Of a stretch of 64,000 nt of DNA, positions 43,445 through 51,516 are shown piece after piece. The notes beneath the pieces were generated by a model. That model was not told the DNA's origin, ran no database searches, and worked only from the letters and a program-made list of their open reading frames with translations. Made by a program: the position numbers and the translations under genes. Every line of letters starts with the position of its first letter. Within the stretch, counting starts at the first letter, position 1. The stretch covers positions 498,001 to 562,000 of the forward strand of contig NZ_CANMRQ010000001.1 of the NCBI RefSeq assembly GCF_947500325.1. Reading direction: 5' to 3'. The stretch is from an uncultured Lacinutrix sp. GTDB taxonomy: Bacteria > Bacteroidota > Bacteroidia > Flavobacteriales > Flavobacteriaceae.

Positions 43445-43519
43445 AGTTCGGAATTCTGAAATCCGAACTATTTACTGTTTTTATTGCGTGTTTTTTGTCT
43501 GAAATCCGGAATCCGAACT
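43445..43519 (-). promoter_or_regulatory. Operator-like repeats upstream of the ClpP-like gene set
   Basis: An inverted repeat (AGTTCGGA at 43445-43452 with TCCGAACT at 43462-43469) is followed 43 bp on by a related copy (TCTGAAATCCGGAATCCGAACT at 43498-43519). Both contain TCTGAAATCC and end in TCCGAACT. They lie between the membrane AraC gene and the gene set starting at 43356, so they could be its binding sites. Confidence 0.5.
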
Positions 43520-43535
43520 TTTAAAAGAACCGATA

Positions 43536-44618
43536 TTATTGGCTTTTATAGCGAGAAGGAGTTGTGCCTGTAACTTTTTTAAAAGCATCGTAAAATGTAC
43601 TTTTACTTTGAAAGCCTACTTCTTTACCAATACCTTCTATACTTAAATTATTGACTGTTTCACTATTGAGAAGTCTTTTAGCTTTTTCAATTCTAAAGCT
43701 ATTAATATAAGTATTGAAGTTTTGATTAAGGTTCGCGTTTATAACTCTAGAGATACGTTTTGGATGGACATTAATGCCTTCGGAGATATCTAAAATAGTT
43801 AAATCTGGTTTTATAAAAATGGAATTATTAACAATAAAATCGTTTATTTTTTCTAGGAGTTTTTGTGAGTTTTCAGAAGAAGAAATTTGCTTTTCTGTAG
43901 CAGTATTGTTTTCTGGTGAAGAAAATAATAAAGCAATATTTTGTTGTAAAATACCTCGCATAGATACCCAATACAATAAAACAACATTGATTATAGATAT
44001 TATTAATTCGAAATAATAATTGTCATCGAAAAATGCAGAGATAATAAAGGTTGTGGTAAATATTAAACCAATAAAAACAAAAACTCTTGCCCATTGTAAA
44101 ACTTTATATTCAACTGATGCATATTGGTTTTTAAGTTCTGCGATATGTTTTTTAATCCATTTTATAGTTAAAATTCCTATTCCTATAGAATAAAATATTC
44201 CTAACACGTCTAATAACTCATACCAAAGAGAATCTTCAATTTCTTTTTTTACTTCTAAGGGTTGAAAAAATATAATAATTCCAGTAATAAGTATTAAAAT
44301 TCCAGGAATTAAGGTTTTATAACTTTTTTTGTGATTAGAAAAAATGGAAACTTGTTGTACATAAATATAGAACAATGGATAAAGCAACCATGTAAATTTA
44401 AAAGGTAATAAAATATACTCCGGATAATGATCTAGAACCCCTAGATCATCTAATATTACAGGTAATAAATCAAGTGCGTAGGCTATAATGAAAAAGCCTA
44501 AAAATAAAGTGGATTTATTTTTTTTTCTATTTATTACTATAAGAAGAATTCCTAAAATAAGACCTTGAAGTAATCCTAGAGTATCTATTAAAGATATAAT
44601 ATTGTAATTAATTTCCAT
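43536..44618 (-). CDS. Membrane-anchored AraC family regulator
   Basis: This 360-residue regulator has an N-terminal membrane part with about seven hydrophobic helices (residues 10-220) and a C-terminal AraC-type pair of helix-turn-helix motifs (about 275-360: TILDISEGINVHPKRISRVINANL and IEGIGKEVGFQSKSTFYDAFKKVTG, ending TPSRYKSQ). Such regulators sense through the membrane. The gene precedes the 39673-43356 set on the same strand and the operator-like repeats at 43445 lie between them. Regulation of that set is a reasonable inference. Confidence 0.88.
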   Translation of the reverse strand: MEINYNIISLIDTLGLLQGLILGILLIVINRKKNKSTLFLGFFIIAYALDLLPVILDDLGVLDHYPEYILLPFKFTWLLYPLFYIYVQQVSIFSNHKKSYKTLIPGILILITGIIIFFQPLEVKKEIEDSLWYELLDVLGIFYSIGIGILTIKWIKKHIAELKNQYASVEYKVLQWARVFVFIGLIFTTTFIISAFFDDNYYFELIISIINVVLLYWVSMRGILQQNIALLFSSPENNTATEKQISSSENSQKLLEKINDFIVNNSIFIKPDLTILDISEGINVHPKRISRVINANLNQNFNTYINSFRIEKAKRLLNSETVNNLSIEGIGKEVGFQSKSTFYDAFKKVTGTTPSRYKSQ

Positions 44619-44643
44619 AAGTGGTTAAAGTTACATTTAAAAT

Positions 44644-44694
44644 AAAAAATGCACATACCTCTTTTTTTCTTAAAAAGAGGTATGTGCATTTTTT
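44644..44694. repeat. Perfect 23-bp inverted repeat hairpin between divergent genes
   Basis: The left arm 44644-44666 and right arm 44672-44694 are perfectly complementary (core ATGCACATACCTCTTTTT) with a 5-base loop TTCTT. The arms begin and end in A/T runs, so it could act as a terminator in either direction. It lies between divergent AraC genes, where it terminates no obvious gene. Confidence 0.85.
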
Positions 44695-44895
44695 AGTGTA
44701 CACAAAATTTAAAAAGTCATTTTTCCTATTTCTTCCTCAATGATAAAAAATGACTGTTATGGTGTTTGATAAATAGACGATTAAGATTTAAATTTGTTAC
44801 AAAGAAGAATTATTTTTTAATTTTAAAACTAAAGATGTTGTTCTGTTAAATTTTAAGATTTTTTACGACTAAACTTATAACTATTTATTTTATTA

Positions 44896-45735
44896 ATGGC
44901 AGTACAAGATATTTCAAATTATACCTATAAAGATATTTTTTCATTAAGTGTTGTAGAGTTTGAAAAAGCTTGTGTGGTAAATAGACCAGAGCAAGTAGAT
45001 GCTTATAGTATTTATTGGATAAAAGATGGTAAAGGTACTTATAACATAGATTTTAAAAGTTATAATTTTGATGAAAATGTATTGTTTTTTCTTTCACCAG
45101 GGCAAGTATTTTCTGTAGATTCTGAAAAAATAAAGGAGGCCTATAAATTAACTTTTATCCGTGATTTTTACTGTATACAAACACATGATAAGGAAGTAGC
45201 ATGTAATGGTGTATTATTTAATAATGTATATGAAACTCCTTTTGTTAAACCTTGCAAAAACGACACTAAAAAACTTAGTTTTATAATAGAAAGTCTAGTA
45301 GAAGAATTTAAAAGCTCTGAGACGGCGCAATATGATATGTTGCAAAGTTATTTAAGACAATTTATAATACATTGTGTCCGTATACAAAAAGAACACTATC
45401 CTATAAAGACGGATATTGAAAGTAAGCTTTTTAAAGACTTTAGCATATTGGTTGAGCAAAATTATAAGACAGAGCATTCTGTTACGGATTATGCTAAAAG
45501 ATTAGGTGTCTCTCCAAAATCGTTGACAAAAAATTTCCAGAAGGCAAATGCAGAAACACCAAGTAACTTTATTAAAAACCGAATTATTTTAGAAGCTAAA
45601 AGACAACTAATTTATTCTAACGATTCTGTAAAACAAATAGCCTATTCATTAGGTTTCAATGATTCTGCATATTTTACACGTTTTTTTACAAAAGCCACTA
45701 CGAAATCTCCTCTTCAGTTTAAAAAGAACTATTAA
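44896..45735 (+). CDS. AraC family transcriptional regulator
   Basis: This 279-residue regulator has an N-terminal cupin-like sensor (YSIYWIKDGKGTYNIDF, VLFFLSPGQVFSV) and two C-terminal HTH motifs (VTDYAKRLGVSPKSLTKNFQKA and VKQIAYSLGFNDSAYFTRFFTKAT), ending PLQFKKNY. It precedes the 32-residue peptide, AhpD-like and cupredoxin-like genes, with a 230-bp gap that carries a promoter-like 14-mer. AraC regulators next to AhpD-like genes are common in Flavobacteriaceae. Confidence 0.9.
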   Translation: MAVQDISNYTYKDIFSLSVVEFEKACVVNRPEQVDAYSIYWIKDGKGTYNIDFKSYNFDENVLFFLSPGQVFSVDSEKIKEAYKLTFIRDFYCIQTHDKEVACNGVLFNNVYETPFVKPCKNDTKKLSFIIESLVEEFKSSETAQYDMLQSYLRQFIIHCVRIQKEHYPIKTDIESKLFKDFSILVEQNYKTEHSVTDYAKRLGVSPKSLTKNFQKANAETPSNFIKNRIILEAKRQLIYSNDSVKQIAYSLGFNDSAYFTRFFTKATTKSPLQFKKNY

Positions 45736-45929
45736 TACAAACCAGTTTTTAGTGTTTCTAGATTAGGTATAAAGGTCTATTTTCTTTTGCTATTATATGT
45801 CTATAAAAAAGGATGTTACTCGCATTTTCAAAGTCAAAACCACTACTAGTAAGCTTAACAAAACCCAATAAAACAGACTAGTCCAAGCATAAGGAACTTT
45901 TGTCCATTTTTTAAGGAGTCTTCTCGTCG

Positions 45930-45943
45930 CATCTTTGCAGTGT
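45930..45943 (+). promoter_or_regulatory. Candidate promoter core of the AhpD-like gene group
   Basis: CATCTTTGCAGTGT, identical to 3747-3760 before ssb, lies 23 bp before the 32-residue peptide ATG. The TTTG suits a Bacteroidota -7 element. Confidence 0.4.
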
Positions 45944-45965
45944 AACAAATAAACAACTAAGATTT

Positions 45966-46064
45966 ATGAAAACAATAGAAACAAACCAATGTCCAAATTG
46001 TTGGGGTTATCAAGTTTATGATGAGAATGAACCAGAGCGACAATTATGTGAATGCAAGCAATAA
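45966..46064 (+). CDS. 32-residue CxxC / CxC peptide, possible zinc-ribbon knuckle
   Basis: A 32-codon frame starts at ATG 45966 and ends with TAA at 46062-46064. It contains NQCPNCWGYQVYDEN and a late QLCECKQ, so four Cys in a CxxC and CxC layout could hold one metal. Its start resembles the N-terminus of small flavobacterial proteins near AhpD-like genes, but here it is shorter. An A-rich region precedes it and the AhpD-like gene starts 38 bp later. Truncation of a longer ancestor is possible. Confidence 0.5.
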   Translation: MKTIETNQCPNCWGYQVYDENEPERQLCECKQ

Positions 46065-46102
46065 AATAATTAATAAAACAATAACAATTAAAAAATAAAA
46101 TT

Positions 46103-46660
46103 ATGAGTACAAGAATAGAAACATTAAACCCGGAAACAACGACAGGAAAATCTAAAGAATTATTTAATGCCGTACAAAACAAATTAGGGTTTATACCAAA
46201 CTTAATTAAAGTATTTGGTAACTCTCCAGCAACATTACAAACGTATTTAAGCTTAGGTGAATTAACGGCAAGTGGAGAATTTACAAATAAATATAGAGAG
46301 CAATTAGCTCTAGCAATTGCAGAATCTAATGCTTGTAATTACTGTTTATCTGCACATACTGCTATTGGTAAAATGAATGGTTTAACAGATGAGCAAACAC
46401 AACAAAGCCGTCAAGGTTTTGCAAACGAGGAAAAAGCACAAGCAGGATTACAATTTGCAAAGTTGGTTACAGAAAATAGAGGACAAGTATCTACAGAAGC
46501 AATTAATGATGTTAAAACTGCTGGTTTTAACGATGGTGAAATTTTAGAAATCGTATTAAACGTAGTGTCTAATACTTTAACAAACTATGTAAATCATATA
46601 GCAGAAACAGAAGTAGATTTTCCATCTGTAGAAGCTGGAAAATTTGCAATAACACAATAA
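46103..46660 (+). CDS. AhpD-like / carboxymuconolactone decarboxylase-family protein
   Basis: This 185-residue all-helical protein has the redox motif ACNYCLSAHTAIG, with the CxxC plus downstream His arrangement of AhpD-type alkylhydroperoxidases. Surrounding NLIKVFGNSPATLQTYLSLG and YREQLALAIAES are typical of the peroxidase-related subgroup. The Cys pair would reduce peroxides with a thiol partner. It lies in a short operon with the peptide before and the cupredoxin-like gene 31 bp after. Confidence 0.9.
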   Translation: MSTRIETLNPETTTGKSKELFNAVQNKLGFIPNLIKVFGNSPATLQTYLSLGELTASGEFTNKYREQLALAIAESNACNYCLSAHTAIGKMNGLTDEQTQQSRQGFANEEKAQAGLQFAKLVTENRGQVSTEAINDVKTAGFNDGEILEIVLNVVSNTLTNYVNHIAETEVDFPSVEAGKFAITQ

Positions 46661-46691
46661 TTAACAAATAATAATTTTAAAAACAGAAACA

Positions 46692-47075
46692 ATGAAAAAT
46701 TTAGTATTAGGAATCTTTTTAGTAGCCTTTACATTTGTAGCACAGGCACAAGATAAAATGAAAACATCTACAGTAAAAACTGTAGCATTAGAACAAACAA
46801 AAGGGGAGTTTACACAAAAAGCATTGACTTTAAGCGAAGGTACTTATGTGTTTAATGTAACAAATACTAATGCAGCACCGGAAGTAGGATTGGTTTTAAT
46901 ACAAGATGGAAAAGATGGAGCTAACCCTAAAAACCACATTGCAGATGCGTATGTGTCTCAAATGGTAAAGCATGGTAAAACTGAATCTTCTAAAGCGGTA
47001 ACACTTACAAAAGGGACATACAAATATTTCTGCCCTTTTAATAAAACGCCTCAATATACTTTAGTTGTTGAGTAG
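46692..47075 (+). CDS. Exported cupredoxin-like protein with an incomplete copper site
   Basis: This 127-residue exported protein (signal FVAQAQD) has the cupredoxin-like pattern SEGTYVFNVTNTNAAPEVGLVL, then HIADAYVSQMVKHGK and TYKYFCPFNKTPQYTLVVE. In copper cupredoxins the Cys near the end is followed by Gly-His and Met. Here the Cys is kept but those ligands are not seen, so a copper site is doubtful. It is the last gene of the AhpD-like group, followed by a terminator at 47100. Confidence 0.7.
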   Translation: MKNLVLGIFLVAFTFVAQAQDKMKTSTVKTVALEQTKGEFTQKALTLSEGTYVFNVTNTNAAPEVGLVLIQDGKDGANPKNHIADAYVSQMVKHGKTESSKAVTLTKGTYKYFCPFNKTPQYTLVVE

Positions 47076-47099
47076 TTAATTAAGTAGTTTTTATGTTTA

Positions 47100-47128
47100 A
47101 AAGCGAACTTCATTGAAGTTCGCTTTTT
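47100..47128. terminator. Bidirectional terminator
   Basis: A 12-bp stem (AAAGCGAACTTC/GAAGTTCGCTTT) with an ATT loop and a T run lies between the cupredoxin-like gene and the convergent hydrolase gene. The GCGAAC/GTTCGC core resembles the terminator at 1223. Confidence 0.88.
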
Positions 47129-47175
47129 TTATTTAATACTATAATTATTGTCACTTCTTTTGCTACCTATTAATT

Positions 47176-48837
47176 TTATTTTTTGTCTAATATTGCTGGC
47201 AATATATAATCTATCATCATTTTGTCGACATTAGAATGAGCATATGGCATATTATAAGCAGATGCAGTGATTACAATTACAAATGGGATATCTTTAAATA
47301 TAAAAATTTTATTACCTCCATTACCAGTGCAAAACGAAACTTCATAATCTTTACCATCTATAGTATATGTTTTGTTCCAGAAAAGATAACCATAATAACC
47401 GTTTTTTATTCCAGTATAGGCTTGCGATACTTGTTTTGCTAAACTTTTTTCTACCCATTTTTTAGATATAATTTGTTTGTCATTCCATTTTCCATTGTTT
47501 TTGTATAATTGACCATACTTAGCAAAATCAATTGCTCTTAATCGTATTCCTCCTGCAGTGTTTCCAACATTTTGGGGCGTGTATTGCCATTTGTAATTAG
47601 TAATGTTTAATGGAGCAAATAACTTCTTATCTGCATAAGAAACCAGTCCATTTGGTACAGATTTATGAATAATATCACCTAAAACAACCACACCAGCTGT
47701 AAAGTAAGTGTAGTCTTTTTCCATAATTTTATCTTTTTCTATGGGCTGATCTAGTGCAAACTTTACCCAATCGCCAGTTGGATACATATACTCTTCGTTT
47801 CCAGGGTTACTCATATCGGTGTCATCACCTAAAAAACCTGAGCTCATTGTTAAAAGTGATTTTAAAGTTATTAAATCTTTTGCAGGCTCATAATTTTTAT
47901 AAGATTCAAGTTTATAAAACTCTTTGAGTTGTTGCTCTTCATTTTTTATATAATTTTCTTCAATTGCAATCCCCATCATTGTCGATGCAATAGATTTCCC
48001 AACAGACCTTGAATCATGTAAACTACCTCTCGTTTCCCCATTAAAGTACTCTTCTATTAATAATTCGCCTTCTTTAATAACTACAATTCCATTAATGTTT
48101 TCAAACCTCTTTTGAGCAATTTTTTTATTGAGTGCTTCAATTTTAGAGTGGTTAAAATGGTCTTTTGATATATCCCATCCACTATTGACTGCTATAGTTT
48201 GTAAAGCAACAGCATTTTGGTCAAAAGGTAATTCTTTAACATTAATATCAAGATTTCCTTTTGCTAGTAGTTTTCCAACATGTAGTTCTTCATTATTTAA
48301 ATAGGTTCTTATTTCTATACTCAGTACATGTTTCCCTTTATCCAACTTATCTCTTCCGCCTGACATTTTCATGAATTTTAGCCACAAGTACCAACCCCAA
48401 TGATCTATTCGTTCTGGTGAGATTAATGGAAGGCTATATTCTAGTTGTGTTTTTTTTGCTGATTTTAAACCAGCTCCGGTATTTAAGTTTTCTACATAAA
48501 CAATTTCGTTATCTACTAAAAATGAAAACTGAAAATTGCCATTATTTAATAATTCATCTTCAGATAATTTTGGTGCTAATAATTGAAGACTATGCACTAA
48601 TGGTTTATCTAATGTAAAATGGATAGACAGATGCTTATCTTCATTTAAATTAAAATGTTTAGAAAACTCAGGAGTATTACTTCCTTTTATTTTTGCTTTA
48701 TTTTTTGCGAAATAGATATTATTGGTTTGCTCTAATTGAATGTGATCACTTTGCTTTTTATTTAAGGATATGTTTTTATTGTTTTGACATGATATAAAGG
48801 AGTAGACAAATAATATTAGTACTGTAATTGATTTCAT
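47176..48837 (-). CDS. Class C beta-lactamase-like serine hydrolase lipoprotein
   Basis: This 553-residue lipoprotein (FISCQNN, Cys17) has an N-terminal beta-rich half of unassigned fold and a C-terminal beta-lactamase-type domain. The SxxK motif is SVGK (in SRSVGKSIAST), with a LLTMSSGF segment after it and CTGNGGNKIFIF near the end. The second motif reads DYTYFTAG rather than the usual YSN. That departure may shift activity toward esterase or peptidase rather than beta-lactam cleavage. It has a good start at 48837 and a shared terminator downstream. Confidence 0.85.
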   Translation of the reverse strand: MKSITVLILFVYSFISCQNNKNISLNKKQSDHIQLEQTNNIYFAKNKAKIKGSNTPEFSKHFNLNEDKHLSIHFTLDKPLVHSLQLLAPKLSEDELLNNGNFQFSFLVDNEIVYVENLNTGAGLKSAKKTQLEYSLPLISPERIDHWGWYLWLKFMKMSGGRDKLDKGKHVLSIEIRTYLNNEELHVGKLLAKGNLDINVKELPFDQNAVALQTIAVNSGWDISKDHFNHSKIEALNKKIAQKRFENINGIVVIKEGELLIEEYFNGETRGSLHDSRSVGKSIASTMMGIAIEENYIKNEEQQLKEFYKLESYKNYEPAKDLITLKSLLTMSSGFLGDDTDMSNPGNEEYMYPTGDWVKFALDQPIEKDKIMEKDYTYFTAGVVVLGDIIHKSVPNGLVSYADKKLFAPLNITNYKWQYTPQNVGNTAGGIRLRAIDFAKYGQLYKNNGKWNDKQIISKKWVEKSLAKQVSQAYTGIKNGYYGYLFWNKTYTIDGKDYEVSFCTGNGGNKIFIFKDIPFVIVITASAYNMPYAHSNVDKMMIDYILPAILDKK

Positions 48838-49009
48838 TTTTTTTGATTTTTTGATTTGATTTATTTTGATTATGAATTGATTGTAAATATCAGCCTTTGT
48901 TTCTTTGAATAATTGTATAATATTAACATTTGGGAAATTAACTTAAGAAATATTTGCTTAGTGATAATTAGTATAGTCATATCTAATTATAAATCCTCAA
49001 TTTTAAATT

Positions 49010-49813
49010 CTACTTTAAGTTTTTTCTATAAAAACTTGGGTTTATCTTAAAATAAGACTTAAAAACACGGTTAAAATGGCTTTGATCTGAAAAGCCAGAT
49101 TGATAGGCAATTTGTGTCAATGAGTAATTAGAATCTAGTAATAACGGAATGGAATTTTTTATTTTTAATAGCCTAATATATTCACCAAGGCTTGCAGAAA
49201 AATATTTAGGTACTGCTCTGGAAATATGATTAGGATGAATACCTAATTGATTTGAGAGGTATTTAAGATTAAGGTTAGCTTGGTCGTAATGTATTAGTTC
49301 TTTTAATTTAATAACCCAGTTAGGTATATTTTTATGATTAAATTCTTTTATTGGTCCTAAAGATTCGCTTACTTGTAGTAATAATAGTTCAATAGATATT
49401 TCACTATACTCATCTGAAAGAATAAATTCATGATATAATTTTGCAAATAAAAAATGCACATGTGGATTTTCTATTAATTGACTTCCTTCTAGTAAGTTTA
49501 ATTCTATGTTGTTACTCTTAAACCAGCTTTTTTCGAATTCTAAATGAAATCCAGCAGCATTTTCAGAATGTTTAGATCCAAAATGTGCTTCTTGCCAATT
49601 ATTAAACATTAAGCTTCCAGATGGTAGTAGTGTTTTGTTTTTTGTATTGCAATCCATCATATTACCATGTAAAACAAACATGAAATAAGGGTTTTCATGG
49701 TAATGCCAAGGAGTTTTATCTGTATGATAATCGTATTTGGATAGTAAAATACCATTAAAAGATGCTTCCGAATTTCTTTTACCATAATATTTTCCTTTGG
49801 TTGATACTTTCAT
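49010..49813 (-). CDS. AraC family transcriptional regulator
   Basis: This 267-residue regulator has a cupin-like N-terminus (YHTDKTPWHYHENPYFMFVLHGNM) with several His residues and an AraC-type C-terminal domain (LKYLSNQLGIHPNHISRAV and LTQIAYQSGFSDQSHFNRVFKSYF). It stands alone. The 274 bp upstream to 50087 holds no recognised gene. Confidence 0.9.
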   Translation of the reverse strand: MKVSTKGKYYGKRNSEASFNGILLSKYDYHTDKTPWHYHENPYFMFVLHGNMMDCNTKNKTLLPSGSLMFNNWQEAHFGSKHSENAAGFHLEFEKSWFKSNNIELNLLEGSQLIENPHVHFLFAKLYHEFILSDEYSEISIELLLLQVSESLGPIKEFNHKNIPNWVIKLKELIHYDQANLNLKYLSNQLGIHPNHISRAVPKYFSASLGEYIRLLKIKNSIPLLLDSNYSLTQIAYQSGFSDQSHFNRVFKSYFKINPSFYRKNLK

Positions 49814-50087
49814 AATTATCTGGTATGTTCTAATCTCAATGTCTGTTTACACGGCATTATGTCTTTTTATTGTATGTTATGTTTATATCCAAGTCCTCAT
49901 TTAAATTGTATTATTTAATGATGCAATATTTTAAAGATTAATTTATTTTAAAAATGTTACACTAGATTTACTAGATAATGATTTTTTTTCACCATAATCA
50001 CCTGCTACTCAAATTTTGAGTTATAAACCAATATTATTAAATAAAATTCTTTCAATGTTAATGCTATGTAAGCAAACCAATTACTTT

Positions 50088-50711
50088 TTATGTATGATCT
50101 ATAAATCCTTTATATCTAATTTCTATTCCTAATTCATTAGCTAGTTTTTTTAGTAGTTTTTTCGATTTACTAAGAAGCATTTGCTTCGTTTTATAATCTC
50201 CCTTTTCAAAGATGTGAGATGGATTTATATTAAACACTTTAATGTGTTGTTTGTTTTTAGTCAAAAATTCAATGTCTACCCAGAATCTGTTTTTTATTAT
50301 CGTACCAGTTTCTGAATCACTTAAATCTACTTCGTCTTTATTTAAACGATATGTAATTAAGCTTATATCTGATATATTTATCTTGTGACTTTTATATTTG
50401 GTGGATTTTAATTCTACAATATTTGCGCTTTTTCGAATTGTAATTAATTCTTTAGTTGGTTCTAATAATCTTGATATAGAATATGATATTTTTTGGAAAG
50501 CAACAAACCCAAAAACCAAAATGAAAAAAATTAAAATTCATGAGAAATCGTCTATCACATTAATTGCCATCCAAATACTAAATACTAGGCTAGATAAACC
50601 TAATAACATTGAGGTTGAAATATCAAACCAATCTTTAGAAGATCTATTGTAATTTAGTATTGTGGCTGATTTCTCTTTATCAAATTCAAAATTTCCAAAT
50701 TGTTGTTTCAT
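50088..50711 (-). pseudogene. Membrane protein gene interrupted by an in-frame stop
   Basis: From ATG 50711 the frame reads MKQQFGNFEFDKEKSAT and a hydrophobic helix (about residues 34-52). A TGA at codon 58 (50538-50540) interrupts it, and the same frame then continues with ILIFFILVFGFVAFQ, a second helix, and about 130 further residues to 50088. The joined product would be about 207 residues: two helices plus a soluble tail with ISDISLITYRL and ELGIEIRY. No ATG starts the second part; its first possible start is a TTG inside the helix. It could be a real pseudogene, a sequencing error or a recoded stop. The family is unknown. Confidence 0.65.
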
Positions 50712-50766
50712 TTAATAGATATTGAGTCTATTTGTACGACGTTTGACTGTAATAATAGTTACAGTT

Positions 50767-51414
50767 TTAATTCAATCTTTTTATTGCAGAAAAGGCTTTA
50801 TCAACAAGATGATCTTCTACTAAAACTGTAAATTCATTTGTAGTAGAAATTACTTCGTATAATGAGATACCTTCCCAAGCAAAACGCTTAAATATTTGAT
50901 AGTATAATCCAGATACTTTAGAGTTGTTTTCTGGTAAACGAATACTAATAGCAGAAAGATTTTCTTGTAAACCAATCATGGTTTCGTTTTTAAAATGTTC
51001 TTGTATTTTTTGTTTTTCGGTAGCAGAAATCACCATGTTGCTTTCATGAATACCTCTAGAAAATCCGTAAAAAATATTAGTATCTATGCTTTCTAATATT
51101 TTGCTATGGCTATTGACTAAGGTTTTTGAATTTTGGAAGGTAAAATCAATTAAATTTGATCGTACAGTTATATCTCCTAAATGCTTTAATACAGCCTTTA
51201 ATTTATTTGAATGCCTCAAGTCTTTTGGAGGATTATAGCGTCTCAAAGCCATCATTATAGCTCCGGTTTTCACGGGTTTTCTAAGCATGACACTTATAGG
51301 TGTTTGTAACTCTTCTGCTAGAGCAGAGAAGTTAATAATGCTTCGTGATAATGCTTCTTCAAGAAAAGGTTGGGTAACTAAAATTTCTTCAACACAAGTT
51401 GCTATAGTTTTCAT
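50767..51414 (-). CDS. ACT-domain-like protein next to aspartate kinase
   Basis: This 215-residue soluble protein has an N-terminal helix-rich half and a C-terminal part resembling ACT regulatory domains (AISIRLPENNSKVSGLYYQIFKRF, then GISLYEVISTTNEFTVLVED). ACT domains bind amino acids to control enzymes. The gene is divergent from the aspartate kinase gene with about 100 bp between, so a regulatory partnership is possible. No catalytic motif is seen. Confidence 0.65.
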   Translation of the reverse strand: MKTIATCVEEILVTQPFLEEALSRSIINFSALAEELQTPISVMLRKPVKTGAIMMALRRYNPPKDLRHSNKLKAVLKHLGDITVRSNLIDFTFQNSKTLVNSHSKILESIDTNIFYGFSRGIHESNMVISATEKQKIQEHFKNETMIGLQENLSAISIRLPENNSKVSGLYYQIFKRFAWEGISLYEVISTTNEFTVLVEDHLVDKAFSAIKRLN

Positions 51415-51516
51415 AATGTTAATTATTTAACAGATTGTGTAAAAGTAGACTAATTTTTTTATTTTCATTTATAATAATGGATTACAGTGTAATTTGGCCT
51501 TTTAAATAAGAATAGT

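Noticed and set aside
45964-46182. 72-residue minus-strand frame
   Set aside because: Overlaps the AhpD-like gene start and the CxxC peptide, with no ribosome site or domain.
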